Origin: Vibrio cholerae
GTDB taxonomy: Bacteria; Actinomycetota; Actinomycetes; Actinomycetales; Micrococcaceae
Assembly: GCA_009728235.1 (NCBI GenBank)
Contig: WNZI01000023.1
Span: 1 to 46,238 of the forward strand
DNA length: 46,238 nt
Direction: 5' to 3'
The notes under the pieces were generated by a model. That model saw only the letters and a program-made list of their open reading frames with translations, had not been told where the DNA came from and searched no databases. A program made the position numbers and the translations under genes. How positions within the stretch are numbered: position 1 is the first letter of the stretch; every line of letters begins with the position of its first letter. Of the stretch, positions 20,522 to 32,557 are shown piece by piece.

Positions 20522-21177
20522 TCACGGCGCGGCTCCGTCGAGCTCCACGCGCAGTGCGCTCCGGTGGCCGCGACGACCTCCTCGGGACTGACGCCCGGGG
20601 CGGTCTCGCGCAGGACGAGTCCGCCCGGCCCGACGTCGATGACCGCGAGGTCGGTCACGATGCGGTCGACACACCCCTTCCCCGTGAGGGGCAGGGAGCA
20701 GGCCTCGACGATCTTCGGCCTTCCCGACCTGTCCACGTGCTCCATCATGACGATCACCCGCTTGGCTCCGAAGACCAGGTCCATGGCCCCGCCCATACCC
20801 TTGACCATCTTGCCGGGGACCATCCAGTTGGCGAGGTCCCCGTTCTGCGCCACTTCCATGGCTCCGAGGACGGCGACGTCGACGTGTCCGCCGCGGATCA
20901 TGCCGAACGAGGAGGCGGAGTCGAAGAAGGCCGCCCCGGCGTTGGCCGTGACGGTCTCCTTCCCTGCATTGATGAGGTCCGGATCCACGGCGTCCTCCGT
21001 GGGGTAGGGCCCGACACCGAGAATGCCGTTCTCGCTGTGCAGGACCACCTCGACCCCGTCCGGGATGTAGTTGGGGATGAGGGTGGGCATACCGATACCG
21101 AGGTTGACGTACTGACCGTTCTCGAGTTCCCGGGCGACCCTTGCCGCGAGCTCGGTGCGCGTGAGTGCCATGGTCAT
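20522..21177 (-). CDS. scoB: 3-oxoacid CoA-transferase subunit B, frameshifted near its end in this sequence
   Basis: Beta subunit of succinyl-CoA:3-oxoacid CoA-transferase, which activates acetoacetate to acetoacetyl-CoA. About 218 aa after one correction. Catalytic Glu motif: [14 protein letters not shown]. Also [37 protein letters not shown] and [16 protein letters not shown] 21177 overlaps the scoA stop (ATGA). The frame slips at ~20555: after ...AATGA the expected C-terminus [10 protein letters not shown] and its TGA are one frame back; as given, the frame would run on through maoC. Confidence 0.88.
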
Positions 21178-21950
21178 GCTCCTTCGGGTGCAGTGGAGTC
21201 CGAGGGCGAGACCGTTCGCTTCTCGACGCGCTTCTCGGTACCCGGGGCCAGCACCACGCGCTGGACGAAGATGCCCGGCGTGTGGACCGAGCCGGGATCG
21301 AGCTCGCCGGGTTCCACGAGTTCCTCCACCTCCGCGATGGTGATGCGGCCGGCCTGTGCGCACAGCGGGTTGAAGTTCATCGCGGTCGCGGAGAAGACGA
21401 GGTTGCCGTGGCGGTCCCCCTTCCAGGCATGGACCAGCGCGTAGTCCGGTCGCAGCGACTCCTCCAGCACGTAGTCGACACCGTCGAAGGACCTGACCTC
21501 CTTGGGCGCGGATGCGACGGTCACATTCCCCTCGGAGTCGTAGCGCTGCGGCAGGCCGCCCTCGCTGACCTGGGTGCCGACGCCCGCCGGCGTGTAGAAG
21601 GCCGGGATCCCCGCACCTCCGGCCCTCAGCTTCTCGGCGAGGGTGCCCTGAGGTGTGAGTTCGACCTCGAGTTCACCGGAGAGGTACTGGCGCGCGAACT
21701 CCCTGTTCTCGCCGACGTAGGAACTGATGGTCCGGCGGATGCGGTGGTCCGACAGGAGGATGCCGAGCCCCCAGTCGTCCACGCCGCAGTTGTTGCTCAC
21801 GGTCTCGAGGTCCGCCGTGCCCTGGGCGTGCAGCGCTTCGATCAGCGCCACCGGGATCCCGCACAGGCCGAACCCGCCGACCGCGAGGGACGCCCCGTCG
21901 GGGATGTCCGCAACGGCCTCCGCCGCACTGTCCACCACTTTGTCGATCAC
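21174..21950 (-). CDS. scoA: 3-oxoacid CoA-transferase subunit A
   Basis: Alpha subunit partner of ScoB (258 aa). Seen: [20 protein letters not shown] (CoA-binding glycine stretch), [57 protein letters not shown] and [20 protein letters not shown]. The start is GTG 21950 with AAGGAGAAGCA upstream; the frame is open 13 codons further without a ribosome-binding site. It lies 54 bp after the acyl-CoA dehydrogenase gene, in the same operon. Confidence 0.93.
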   Translation of the reverse strand: MIDKVVDSAAEAVADIPDGASLAVGGFGLCGIPVALIEALHAQGTADLETVSNNCGVDDWGLGILLSDHRIRRTISSYVGENREFARQYLSGELEVELTPQGTLAEKLRAGGAGIPAFYTPAGVGTQVSEGGLPQRYDSEGNVTVASAPKEVRSFDGVDYVLEESLRPDYALVHAWKGDRHGNLVFSATAMNFNPLCAQAGRITIAEVEELVEPGELDPGSVHTPGIFVQRVVLAPGTEKRVEKRTVSPSDSTAPEGA

Positions 21951-22004
21951 TGCTTCTCCTTCGCGTTGACGCGGATACCCGCCCTGCACGCCGGGCCGAT
22001 GGGA

Positions 22005-23173
22005 CTAGAGGCCGAGCTCCCGCGCGATCAGCATGAGCTGGACCTCCGTGGTCCCCTCACCGATCTCGAGGATCTTCGAGTCACGGTAGTGCCTGGACAC
22101 GACGAACTCGTTGATGAAACCGTAGCCTCCGAAGATCTGGGTCGCATCGCGTGCGTTGTCCATCGCCGCCTCCCCCGCCACGAGCTTGGCGATCGAGGCC
22201 TGCGTCTTGAACGGCTTGCCGGCGAGCATCCGGGATGCGGCGTCGTAGTAGGCCAGCCGGGCGGTGTGCGCACGGACCTGCATGCGCGCGATCTTGAACT
22301 GGATGGACTGGTAGGAACCGATGGTGCTGCCGAACGCCCTCCGCTCCCCGGCGTAGCGGATCGACTGCTCGACGCAGCCCTGCGCCGCGCCCGTGGCCAG
22401 GGCGGCGATGGCGATCCGTCCCTCGTCGAGGATCTGCAGGAAGTTGGCGTAGCCGCGGCCCCTCGCGCCGAGCAGGTTCGCTTCGGGTACCCGGACGTCC
22501 TTGAGCGTGAGCGGATGGGTGTCCGACGCGTTCCAGCCCACCTTGTTGTAGGCCTTCTCCGCGGTGAAACCCGGGGTGTCGGAGGGCACCAGGATGGTGG
22601 AGATCTCCTTCTTCACGGACCCGTCCGGACGTTCCGACGTGCCCGTGACGGCGGTGACTGTCACGAGGGAGGTGATGTCGGTCCCCGAGTTCGTGATGAA
22701 CTCCTTGGTCCCGTTGACGACCCACTCGGTGCCGGCGGCACCTTGCTCGAGCTTCGCCGTCGTCCTGGTACCCGAGGCGTCGGACCCGGCCTCGGACTCC
22801 GTGAGGCCGAACCCGCCGAGGGCACTGCCGGCGGCGAGGGACGGCAGCCACTGCTGCTTCTGCTCCTCCGTGCCGAACCGGTAGATGGGCATGGCCCCGA
22901 GCGAGACCCCGGCTTCCAGCGTGATGGCGACCGACTGGTCCACGCGGGCCAGCTGTTCGAGCGCGAGGCACAGGGCGAAGTAGTCCCCGCCCATTCCCCC
23001 GTACTCCTCGGGGAAGGGAAGCCCGAAGAGGCCCATGTCGCCCATCTGCTCGACGACCTCGTAGGGGAAGCTGTGCTCGGCGTCGTGCTTGGCGGAGACC
23101 GGCGCGACGACGTCGTCCGCGAACTCGCGCACGGTGTCGACGAGGTCCTGGTATTCCTCGCTGAGTTCGAAAT

Positions 23174-23177
<4 letters not shown>
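22005..23177 (-). CDS. Acyl-CoA dehydrogenase (FadE19-like, branched-chain acyl-CoA)
   Basis: A 390-aa flavoenzyme that should oxidise isovaleryl-CoA or another short branched acyl-CoA. Seen: FGLTESEAGSDASGTRTTA (FAD/substrate region), EGRIAIAALATGAAQG, RRAFGSTIGSYQSIQFKIA and DATQIFGGYGFINEF. The terminal motif is LEIGEGTTEVQLM, with a Glu where short- and medium-chain dehydrogenases have their catalytic base (YEGT); classical isovaleryl-CoA dehydrogenases have Gly/Ala here. It overlaps the accA1 stop (ATGA) and matches Rv2500c in cluster position. Confidence 0.9.
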
Positions 23178-25239
<2,062 letters not shown>

Positions 25240-25243
25240 TTGG

Positions 25244-26860
25244 TCACATCCGGAAGAGGCCGAAGGAGGTGTCGGGCAGTGGCGCGTTGGCGCAGACGTC
25301 GAGTGCCAGACCGAGCACGGTCCGGGTGTCGGCCGGATCGATCACGCCGTCGTCCCAGAGGCGGGCCGACGAGTAGTAGGGGTTGCCCTGCGCCTCGTAC
25401 TGGTCCCGGATGGGCGCGCGGAACGCCTCCTCGTCGTCGGCGGACCACTCCTCGCCGCGCGCCTCGAGCTGGTCCCGCTTCACCGTCGCCAGGACGGAGG
25501 ACGCCTGGTTGCCGCCCATCACGGAGATCCGGCTGGCGGGCCACATCCAGAGGAAGCGCGGGGAGAACGCCCTCCCGCACATCGAGTAGTTGCCGGCACC
25601 GAAGGAACCGCCGACGACGACGGTCAGTTTCGGTACCCGGCAGGTCGCGACGGCGGTGACCATCTTGGCGCCGTTCTTCGCGATGCCCCCGGCCTCGTAG
25701 TCCTTGCCGACCATGAAGCCGGACAGGTTCTGCAGGAACACCAGCGGGGTGCCGCGCTGGTCGCAGAGCTCGATGAAGTGCGCGCCCTTGAGGGCCGACT
25801 CGCTGAACAGGACGCCGTTGTTGGCGACGATGCCCACGCGGTGACCGTGGATCGTCGCGAAGCCCGTCACCAAAGTGGTCCCGTACTCCCGCTTGAACTC
25901 GTGGAAGAGGGAGCCGTCGACGATCCGGGCGATGATCTCCCGCGCGTCGTAGGCGGCGTTGACGTCCGTCGGTACGGCACCGTAGAGCTCGTCCTGCCGC
26001 GCGACGGGCTCCGCCACCCGGACGCCCGCGCCGGGCAGGGCGGGGATCGCCGCGGCGGGCGCCAGCGTGGCGATGATGTCACGGACGATCTCCAGCGCGT
26101 GCTGGTCGTTCTCCGCCAGGTGGTCCGTGACACCGGACACGCGCGAGTGGACGTCTCCGCCGCCGAGCTCCTCAGCCGTGACGACCTCGCCGATCGCGGC
26201 CTTCACGAGCGGCGGCCCGCCCAGGAAGATGGTGCCCTGGTTGCGGACGATGACGGTTTCGTCGCTCATGGCGGGTACGTAGGCACCCCCGGCGGTACAG
26301 CTGCCCAGGACCGCCGCGATCTGCGGGATCTTGCGCGCCGACATGGTGGCCTGGTTGTAGAAGATCCGGCCGAAGTGGTTGCGGTCGGGGAAGACGTCGT
26401 CCTGCCGCGGGAGGAAGGCTCCACCGGAATCGACGAGGTACACGCAGGGCAGGTTGTTCTCAAGGGCGATCTCCTGCGCGCGGAGGTGCTTCTTCACCGT
26501 CATCGGGTAGTAGGTGCCGCCCTTGACGGTGGCGTCGTTCGAGATCACGAGCACGTGGCGTCCGTGGACCAGCCCGATCCCCGCGATGACACCGGCGCCC
26601 GGGCATTCGTCGTCGTACATGCCGTTCGCAGCCAGCGGCGCGATCTCCAGGAAGGGGCTGCCGTCGTCGAGCAGCTGGTCTATCCGTTCACGCGGGAGCA
26701 GCTTGCCCCGGGCCAGGTGCCGTTCCCGGGCTCGCTCGGGACCTCCGAGGGCTGCAGTGGCCAGGCGACGCCGCAGGTCCCGGACGAGTTCCGTCTGGGC
26801 CGCGCTGTTGGCAACGAACGCCGCTGAGAGCGGATCGACCTTCGACGTCAGGGTCTCCAT
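25244..26860 (-). CDS. accD1: Acyl-CoA carboxylase beta subunit (methylcrotonyl-CoA carboxylase type)
   Basis: Carboxyltransferase subunit, 538 aa, full length for the methylcrotonyl type. Seen: [20 protein letters not shown], the N-domain [91 protein letters not shown] (in part) and [20 protein letters not shown]. It should carboxylate 3-methylcrotonyl-CoA to 3-methylglutaconyl-CoA. ATG 26860 follows GGAAG. It is the first gene of the accD1-accA1-fadE-scoAB-maoC-citE operon, divergent from a TetR gene with two operators between them. Confidence 0.93.
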   Translation of the reverse strand: METLTSKVDPLSAAFVANSAAQTELVRDLRRRLATAALGGPERARERHLARGKLLPRERIDQLLDDGSPFLEIAPLAANGMYDDECPGAGVIAGIGLVHGRHVLVISNDATVKGGTYYPMTVKKHLRAQEIALENNLPCVYLVDSGGAFLPRQDDVFPDRNHFGRIFYNQATMSARKIPQIAAVLGSCTAGGAYVPAMSDETVIVRNQGTIFLGGPPLVKAAIGEVVTAEELGGGDVHSRVSGVTDHLAENDQHALEIVRDIIATLAPAAAIPALPGAGVRVAEPVARQDELYGAVPTDVNAAYDAREIIARIVDGSLFHEFKREYGTTLVTGFATIHGHRVGIVANNGVLFSESALKGAHFIELCDQRGTPLVFLQNLSGFMVGKDYEAGGIAKNGAKMVTAVATCRVPKLTVVVGGSFGAGNYSMCGRAFSPRFLWMWPASRISVMGGNQASSVLATVKRDQLEARGEEWSADDEEAFRAPIRDQYEAQGNPYYSSARLWDDGVIDPADTRTVLGLALDVCANAPLPDTSFGLFRM

Positions 26861-26885
26861 CGACTACTTCCTCGCACGCGGTTCA

Positions 26886-26901
26886 GTTAGCATTCACTAA
26901 C
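26886..26901. promoter_or_regulatory. TetR-type operator 1 (GTTAG-N6-CTAAC)
   Basis: GTTAG CATTCA CTAAC, a perfect 5-bp inverted repeat just upstream of accD1. Read forwards it shares GTTA-N5-CACTAACC with the reverse complement of operator 2. The adjacent divergent TetR gene is the obvious ligand. Confidence 0.7.
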
Positions 26902-26909
26902 CGGGATCA

Positions 26910-26927
26910 GGTTAGTGGTCATTAACC
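26910..26927. promoter_or_regulatory. TetR-type operator 2 (GGTTA-N8-TAACC)
   Basis: GGTTA GTGGTCAT TAACC, a second site about 25 bp (centre to centre) from operator 1 in the accD1/tetR divergent region. Its reverse complement contains CACTAACC, as operator 1 does, so both are copies of one motif. Confidence 0.7.
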
Positions 26928-26982
26928 AGAATGTCCATCAGAATGAGGAGGACGACTCCCCCGGCGCACGACAAGGACCTGC

Positions 26983-27627
26983 ATGGAGGCACTGCCCGCC
27001 CACTACCGCGCGACCGGTCGAAGCATCGCCAAGGCCTCCCGTCGAGCGGCCCTCCTCGATGCCGCCGCCCAGCTGTTCGCCGACCGCGGCTACAACGGGG
27101 TGTCCATCGAGGATCTCGGAGCGGCTGCGGGAGTGAGCGGACCCGCCGTCTACCGCCACTTCACGGGCAAGCCGTCCGTGCTCTCCGCCCTCCTCACCGG
27201 CGTCAGCGAGGATCTGCTCGAAGGGGGCAGGGCGGTAGCCGCGGAGGCACCCACCCCGGAGGAGGCACTGCGGCAGCTCATCCGGTTCCAGGTCGAGTTC
27301 GCCCTCAGCAACGCCAACGTGATCCGCGTCCAGGACCGGGACCTCGCCTCGCTCCCGCACGACGACGAACGCGCCGTGCGCTCCCTGCAGCGCAGCTACG
27401 TGCAGGTGTGGGTGGACCAGCTCGCGGCGTACCGCCCCGACACCGAGCGCTCACTCCTCCGGCGCAGGGTGCATGCGGTGTTCGGTTTGATCAACTCGAC
27501 GCCCCACACCGCGCACGGCACCACCTCCGCTGGCGACCGGGACCTCCTCCAGGAACTGCTGCAGGACATGGCATGGGCTGCCCTGACGGTGGAACGTCGG
27601 CCCCCGCCCGCATCCCGCACCGCCTAG
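26983..27627 (+). CDS. TetR-family transcriptional regulator of the leucine/acyl-CoA operon
   Basis: A 214-aa TetR regulator. The N-terminal HTH (~17-63) reads RRAALLDAAAQLFADRGYNG, VSIEDLGAAAGVSGPAVYRH and FTGKPSVL, diagnostic for the family; the rest is the helical ligand-binding domain. ATG 26983 has AAGGA at a good distance. It diverges from accD1 across 122 bp holding two matched palindromes, so it most likely represses the operon and itself, with a CoA ester such as isovaleryl- or methylcrotonyl-CoA as a plausible inducer. Confidence 0.93.
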   Translation: MEALPAHYRATGRSIAKASRRAALLDAAAQLFADRGYNGVSIEDLGAAAGVSGPAVYRHFTGKPSVLSALLTGVSEDLLEGGRAVAAEAPTPEEALRQLIRFQVEFALSNANVIRVQDRDLASLPHDDERAVRSLQRSYVQVWVDQLAAYRPDTERSLLRRRVHAVFGLINSTPHTAHGTTSAGDRDLLQELLQDMAWAALTVERRPPPASRTA

Positions 27628-27651
27628 TACGCTGAAGCCACGAAATGTTCC

Positions 27652-27671
27652 GGCCGGGCGTATGCCCGGCC
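27652..27671 (+). terminator. Perfect 8-bp hairpin after tetR
   Basis: GGCCGGGC-GTAT-GCCCGGCC, 24 bp after the tetR stop and 24 bp before the GNAT start. It has no T-run. It may end the tetR message or fold in the GNAT leader. Confidence 0.5.
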
Positions 27672-27695
27672 ACCCCACCGACTGAAAGTACCGCC

Positions 27696-28162
27696 GTGAT
27701 CACGCTACGTCCCGTTGAAGCTTCCGACCTCGACGCGTTCTTCTCGCACCAGCTGGACCCGAGCGCGAACCACATGGCGGCGTTCGGGGCGAAGAACCCC
27801 GCGGACCGTGGCGTCTTCGACAACCACTGGCAGGACATCCTCAACGACGCCAAGATCACTGTGCGCTCCATCCTCTCGGACGGGGAGGTCGTCGGCAGCA
27901 TCCTCGCGTACCACGACGGTGACGTCCCGGAGATCAGCTACTGGATCGACCGCTCCCGCTGGGGCCAGGGCGTCACCACCGCCGCCGTCGGCCAGTTCCT
28001 GAACGAGGTCACCGATCGGCCCATCAGGCGCGCGCCGTCGCGGACAACACGAGCTCCATCCGGATCCTCGAACGCTGGGGCTTCCAGCACGTCGGCGAGA
28101 CCCAGGGCTTCGCCCCCGCCCGCGGCGCCGTGGTCCGCGAACTCATCCTCGAACTGCCGTAG
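27696..28162 (+). CDS. GNAT N-acetyltransferase (RimJ-like), frameshifted in this sequence
   Basis: About 155 aa after one correction. Starts (GTG) ITLRPVEASDLDAFFSHQLD, with the RimJ/RimL-like pattern ISYWIDRSRWGQGVTTAAVG (acetyl-CoA-binding RxxGxG/A region). After the slip it continues VADNTSSIRILERWGFQHVG and ends VVRELILELP. The slip is at ~28026 (cccatc-cag), restoring one C gives RPIQARAVADN. It lies between tetR and the convergent bkd operon. Substrate unknown. Confidence 0.8.
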
Positions 28163-28205
28163 ACCGCCCGCCGCCCTGGAAGGACGACGCGCGGCGCGTG
28201 GCAGG

Positions 28206-29600
28206 CTAGACCATCGTGAGGACCATCGCCGGGTTCCGCAGGATGGTGCCGACGTCGGACAGGAAGCGGGAACCCTGTTCCCCGTCGACGAGCCGGTGGT
28301 CGAACGACAGGCTGAGCGTCATGACGGACCGCAGGGCGACGGCGCCCTGGTACTCCCAGGGCATGCTCCGCACCGCGCCCATGGCGAGGATGGCGGCCTC
28401 GCCCGGATTGAGGATCGGGGTGCCCGCGTCGATGCCGAAGACCCCGATGTTCGTGATGGAGATGGTGCCGCCCGACAGCTCGGCGGGAGCCGTCTTCCCC
28501 GCGCGGGCTGTCTCGGTCAGTGTCCCCAGGGCCCGTGCGAGGTCCACCAGGGCGAGTGACTGCGCCGCCTTGATGTTCGGCACGAGCAGTCCCCTCGGCG
28601 TCGCCGCGGCGATCCCGAGGTTGACGTCCGCGTACTGCACGATCTCCTGCGCCGCGTCGTCCCAGGACGAGTTGAGGGTCGGATTCCGCGCGACGGCGAT
28701 GCACACGGCCTTCGACACGATCGTCAGCGGCGTCACCCTCGTGCCGTCGAAGGCACGTCCCGCCTTCAGCTCGGCGAGCAGTTCCATGGTCGGCGTGACG
28801 TCGATGGTGAGGAACTCGGTCACATGCGGCGCGGTGAACGCGCTCGCGACCATGGCCGCTGCCGTGTGCTTCCGCATCCCCCGGATCGGTGTGCGGGTCT
28901 CCCCCGGCGACGCAGGTGCCGACGAGGACGACGGCGGCGGGGAAGCGGCGGCCGCGGGAGCAGCACCCGCGGGAGCGAGGGCGGCGAGGACATCGGTGCG
29001 GGTGATGAGGGATCCGGGCCCGTTCCCGTGAGGTCGTCGAGCGACACTCCGAGGTCGCGCGCGAGTTTGCGGACCGGCGGCGTGGAGCGCGGGCGCTCGG
29101 TGCGGCGCCCGGCGTCGTGCTGGGGCAGGGGCACTGCCGGACGAACCGCTGGAAGGGACGCGGGAACCGATACCCGGGTCGCCGCGGGCGCTCCCGGAAC
29201 GGACGCGAGCGCACGGGTACGCCGCTGAGGACGCCCGCCCTTCTCGACGGCGGCTCCGTACCCCACGAGGTTCGGTTCCCGCTTCGCAGGAACTCCTCCC
29301 CGGAGGGGACGGGCCGAACCGCTCCGGCGTCGTCGTGCGCGACCGCGAAGGACACGATCGTCGCTCCGACGTCGACGACGGCGCGGCTGCCTCGTGCAGG
29401 CGCACCACGGTACCGGCATACGGTGACGGAAGTTCGACCACGGCCTTGGCGGTCTCGACGTCGGCGATGACCTGGTTCAGTTCCACGGTGTCGCCCTCGG
29501 CAACATGCCAGCGCACGATCTCCGATTCGGTCAGCCCCTCCCCGAGGTCGGGCAGGCGGAATTCCCGGACGCGGGTGGTGGACTCCGGCGCGGCGGTCAT
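28206..29600 (-). CDS. bkdC: Branched-chain 2-oxo acid dehydrogenase E2 (lipoamide acyltransferase), three frameshifts in this sequence
   Basis: E2 core of the complex, about 465 aa after three corrections. Lipoyl domain (1-~80): FRLPDLGEGLTESEIVRWHV and IADVETAKAVVELPSPYAG (lipoyl Lys in ETAKA). E3/E1-binding domain: PPVRKLARDLGVSLDDLTGTG...LITRTDVLAAL. Catalytic domain: IRGMRKHTAAAMVASAFTAP to LSLSFDHRLVDGEQGSRFL (catalytic His in DHRxVDG). Slips lie near 29385 (HEAA-GAVVDVGATIVSF), 29300 (into GVPAKREPNLVGYGAAVEKG) and 29020 (TGTGP-GSLITRTDV). ATG 29600 overlaps the bkdB stop (ATGA). Confidence 0.88.
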   Translation of the reverse strand: MTAAPESTTRVREFRLPDLGEGLTESEIVRWHVAEGDTVELNQVIADVETAKAVVELPSPYAGTVVRLHEAAAPSSTSERRSCPSRSRTTTPERFGPSPPGRSSCEAGTEPRGVRSRRREGRASSAAYPCARVRSGSARGDPGIGSRVPSSGSSGSAPAPARRRAPHRAPALHAAGPQTRARPRSVARRPHGNGPGSLITRTDVLAALAPAGAAPAAAASPPPSSSSAPASPGETRTPIRGMRKHTAAAMVASAFTAPHVTEFLTIDVTPTMELLAELKAGRAFDGTRVTPLTIVSKAVCIAVARNPTLNSSWDDAAQEIVQYADVNLGIAAATPRGLLVPNIKAAQSLALVDLARALGTLTETARAGKTAPAELSGGTISITNIGVFGIDAGTPILNPGEAAILAMGAVRSMPWEYQGAVALRSVMTLSLSFDHRLVDGEQGSRFLSDVGTILRNPAMVLTMV

Positions 29601-30618
29601 TGTGCCGCTCCCCGGTTCTCGAGCCCGCTGAGGGAGTTCGGCCGTCGCAGGACCCGGTCCACGCCGTCCAGGATCCTGTCGAGGTCGGGCAGGTGGTGGA
29701 ACTCGAGCTTCGAGTAGGGGTACGGGATGTCGAAGCCGGTGATGCGGACCGGGGCATGCTCGAGGTGGTCGAAGCACCGCTCCGTGATGCTGCCGCGATC
29801 TCCGCTCCGAGCCCGCCGGACTGGGCCGCCTCGTGCGTGACGACGAGGCGCCCGGTCTTCCGGACCGAGGCCTCGATGGTCGCGAAATCGATCGGGGCGA
29901 GGGAGCGAAGGTCGATGACCTCGAGGGAGATGCCGTCGTCGGACGCCGCGACGGCGGCGTCCCGCGCGGTCGGGACCAGCGGACCGTAGGTCACGAGCGT
30001 GACGTCGGTGCCCTCGGTGACCACGCGGGCCGCACCCATGTCCGACGACGGCGGCGCCACGGACTCGTCGACCTCTCCCTTGACGTGGTAGCGGCGCTTG
30101 GGCTCGAAGTACAGGACGGGATCGTCGCTGGCGATCGCCTGCTGGATCATCGTGTAGGCGTCCTGCGGGTTCGAGACGCTCACGACGCGCAGCCCCGACG
30201 TGTGGGTGAAGTAGGCCTCGGGCGACTCCGAATGGTGCTCCGGGGACCCGATGCCGCCGCCGAAGGGAACGCGGATGGTGATCGGCATCTTCACGGCTCC
30301 CTGCGTGCGGTAGTGCAGCTTGGCCACCTGGCAGACGATCTGGTCGAAGGCGGGGTAGATGAAGCCGTCGAACTGGATCTCCACGACGGGGCGGTACCCG
30401 CGGTACGCCATGCCGACGGCGGTGCCCATGATGCCGGCCTCGGCGAGCGGGCTGTCCAGGACACGGTGGGGGCCGAAGTCCTTCTGCAGCCCGTCGGTGA
30501 TCCGGAAGACGCCGCCGAGCTTCCCGATGTCCTCACCCATGAGGATCACTTTCGGGTCGTCGTCCATGGCGCGGCGCAGGCCTGCGTTGATCGCGCGGCC
30601 GAAGGTCATGACGGACAT
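29597..30618 (-). CDS. bkdB: Branched-chain 2-oxo acid dehydrogenase E1 beta subunit, frameshifted in this sequence
   Basis: Beta subunit of the thiamine-diphosphate E1 enzyme, about 340 aa after one correction. Seen: TFGRAINAGLRRAMDDDPKV, LMGEDIGKLGGVFRIT, VLDSPLAEAGIMGTAVGMAY, EIQFDGFIYPAFDQIV and HSESPEAYFTHTSGLRVV. The frame slips near 29795: ...GLGAEIAAS continues ITERCFDHLEHAPVRITGFD and ends LSGLENRGAAQ. ATG 30618 (MSVMTFG) follows AGGAAGGA and touches the bkdA stop (TGATG). Confidence 0.92.
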
Positions 30619-31819
30619 CAGCGGAGTCCTTCCTGAGGGGAAGCGGCGAAGGAGGCGAGGTACCTCTCGTAGTGGTCCTGCTGGCGCTCGAGCCACGAGT
30701 TCGGCTCGCTGTACACGTGCCGGAAGACATCGGACGGAGCCGGCTCGGCATCGACAGGCAGCCCTCGCGCAGTTCCGCGGCGACGGCGTCGGCCTTCGCC
30801 GTCACGGAGTCGGTGTAGGCGGCCTCGAGCAGTCCGAGGGAGTCGAGCAGGGTCGCGAGGCGGGCCAGCGGGTCGCGGGCCGCCCAGTCCTCGAGCTCGT
30901 TCGCGTCGCGGTACCGCGTGGGGTCGTCCGCCGTCGTGTGCGGCCCCATGCGGTAGGTGACGGCCTCGATGAAGGTGGGGCCGCCTCCGGCACGTGCCCG
31001 GGCAAGGGCCTCCCGGGTGACCGCGAGGCAGGCCAGGACGTCGTTGCCGTCCACCCGGACCGACGGGATGCCGAAGCCCGGGGCGCGGCGCGCGATGGGC
31101 ACGTGCGCCTGCAGCCCCACCGGCTCCGAGATGGCCCAGTGGTTGTTCTGGCAGAAGAACACCACGGGCGCCTGGTAGCTCGCGGCGAACACCATGGCCT
31201 CGTTGACGTCGCCCTGGCTCGTCGCGCCGTCGCCGAAGTAGCTCACGGCCACCGAGTCCGCGCCATCGGTGAGGATGCCCATCGCGTACCCGGTCGCGTG
31301 CAGCGTCTGGGCGCCGATGATGACCTGGGGTGTCGCCATGTTGATCGTGTAGGGGTCCCAGCCCGACGAGGCGTTGCCCCGCCAGACGCGCAGGATGTCG
31401 GCCAGATCCACTCCACGGCAGTACGCGACGGCGTTCTCGCGGTAGCTGGAGAACACGAAGTCGTCGGAGCGCAGGGCGCGTCCGGAGCCGATCTGCGCTG
31501 CCTCCTGCCCGAGCAGCGGAGGCCACAGGGCGAGCTCACCCTGGCGCTGCAGCGCCGTCGCCTCGGCGTCGATCCGCCGGACCACGACCATGTCCTCGTA
31601 CAGCTTCTGCAGCGCTGGACCGTCCACGTCGGCGACGAGGGCGTCGTAGTGGGCGTGGGGGTGCCGGGCGCCGAGGTGGTCGATGAGTTGCACGAGGTCA
31701 TCCGCACCGGGGCGGGCGGGACCGGGGAGGACCGTCCCGGTGGCCGGGGAGGCCTCGGCCGTTGCGCCGTCGTTCGCTTCGTTCGATCCCGACTGGTGCC
31801 GGGCGCCGTCCTGGTCCAT
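30618..31819 (-). CDS. bkdA: Branched-chain 2-oxo acid dehydrogenase E1 alpha subunit, frameshifted in this sequence
   Basis: Alpha subunit that binds thiamine diphosphate and decarboxylates branched-chain 2-oxo acids; about 400 aa after one correction. Seen: LYEDMVVVRRIDAEATALQR, LLGQEAAQIGSGRAL, SSYRENAVAYCRGVDL, the ThDP motif FGDGATSQGDVNEAMVFAAS...NNHWAIS and YRMGPHTTADDPTRYRD. The frame slips near 30765: AAELRE continues GLPVDAEPAPSDVF to a TGA at 30618. ATG 31819 is preferred; GTG 31837 (with GGGGAG further up) is the alternative. First gene of bkdABC, divergent from an Lrp-type gene. Confidence 0.92.
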
Positions 31820-31906
31820 CGCACGCAACCTTCGCACTCGCAGACAACTCCCCGGCGGCTGTCCGCGCGACCCGGAGAGCTCCGGGCGCCTTTACCCGAA
31901 GTGAGT

Positions 31907-31922
31907 GTGACCCTACTCACAG
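31907..31922. promoter_or_regulatory. CRP/GlxR-type site over the bkdA promoter
   Basis: TGTGA CCCTAC TCACA, an exact match to the CRP-family consensus TGTGA-N6-TCACA. On the minus strand it overlaps a candidate -10 TAGGGT (31911-31916), which sits 17 bp from a -35-like TTGTGC (31934-31939). A regulator here could repress bkdA and may also affect the divergent lrp gene. Confidence 0.65.
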
Positions 31923-32005
31923 GCAACAGGTGGCACAACCGTTTCGTCTTCGACTGAGCACCTTGCACCATTCCGGCTCGGTGCCTCGTGTTAGCGTTGC
32001 GCACT

Positions 32006-32482
32006 ATGCAACCCCTGGACCTGACCGACACGCGGCTCCTGCAGTCCATGGCCAAGGATCCCCGGCGGACCGTCGTCGCTCTCGCGCAGAAGCTGGGGCT
32101 CTCCCGGAACACCGTGCAGGCGCGCATGGCGCAACTCGAGAAGAAGTCGGTCTTCCTGTCCTTCGAGCGGCGCATCAACACGGTGTCGCTCGGCTACCCG
32201 CTGACCGCCTTCATCCACGTCCACGTGCAGCAGCAGAAACTGGCGGCCATCACGCACAGCATCGCCGCGGTGCCCGAGGTCATCGAAGCCTTCGGCATCA
32301 CGGGCCAGGCGGACATCCTGGTGCGCGTGGTCGCGGTTGACGCCGAGGACCTCTTCCGCATCAACGGCAAGATCCTCGCGTGCGATGGCGTCGAGCGCTG
32401 CGACACGTCCCTCGCGATGGGTGAACTCATCCCCTTCCGCGTCGAGCCCCTGCTCGCACGCGGGCCGCGGGCGGTCCCCTGA
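32006..32482 (+). CDS. Lrp/AsnC-family transcriptional regulator (BkdR-like)
   Basis: A 158-aa regulator. The N-terminal HTH reads LTDTRLLQSMAKDPRRTVVA and LAQKLGLSRNTVQARMAQLE; the C-terminal RAM ligand-binding domain reads SLGYPLTAFIHVHVQQQKLA and ITGQADILVRVVAVDAEDLF. Members next to bkd genes sense branched-chain amino acids and activate them, which is the likely role here. ATG 32006 has no Shine-Dalgarno sequence; TAGCGT eight bases upstream suggests a leaderless message. It diverges from bkdA. Confidence 0.92.
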   Translation: MQPLDLTDTRLLQSMAKDPRRTVVALAQKLGLSRNTVQARMAQLEKKSVFLSFERRINTVSLGYPLTAFIHVHVQQQKLAAITHSIAAVPEVIEAFGITGQADILVRVVAVDAEDLFRINGKILACDGVERCDTSLAMGELIPFRVEPLLARGPRAVP

Positions 32483-32499
32483 GCGTGCCCGCCGACGGC

Positions 32500-32533
32500 G
32501 AAGGCCGCCCCACCTCGCGGTGGAGCGGCCTTC
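32500..32533. terminator. Bidirectional terminator between lrp and actP
   Basis: GAAGGCCGC-C-CCACC, loop TCGC, GGTGG-A-GCGGCCTTC: a 14-bp stem with one C/A mismatch, between two convergent genes (stops at 32482 and 32558). The T-rich side TTCTCC serves the plus-strand gene. Confidence 0.75.
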
Positions 32534-32557
32534 TCCGTGCTATTCCGTGCGGTTCCG

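Noticed and set aside
19204-21363. A 719-residue fusion of ScoB with the CitE lyase
   Set aside because: The fused reading arises only because the scoB frame slip hides its stop; the middle part is out-of-frame maoC, which is intact in its own frame.
28206-31819. Programmed ribosomal frameshifting in the bkd genes
   Set aside because: Five slips in three genes, without slippery heptamers or downstream stems in common, fit sequencing loss of single bases far better.
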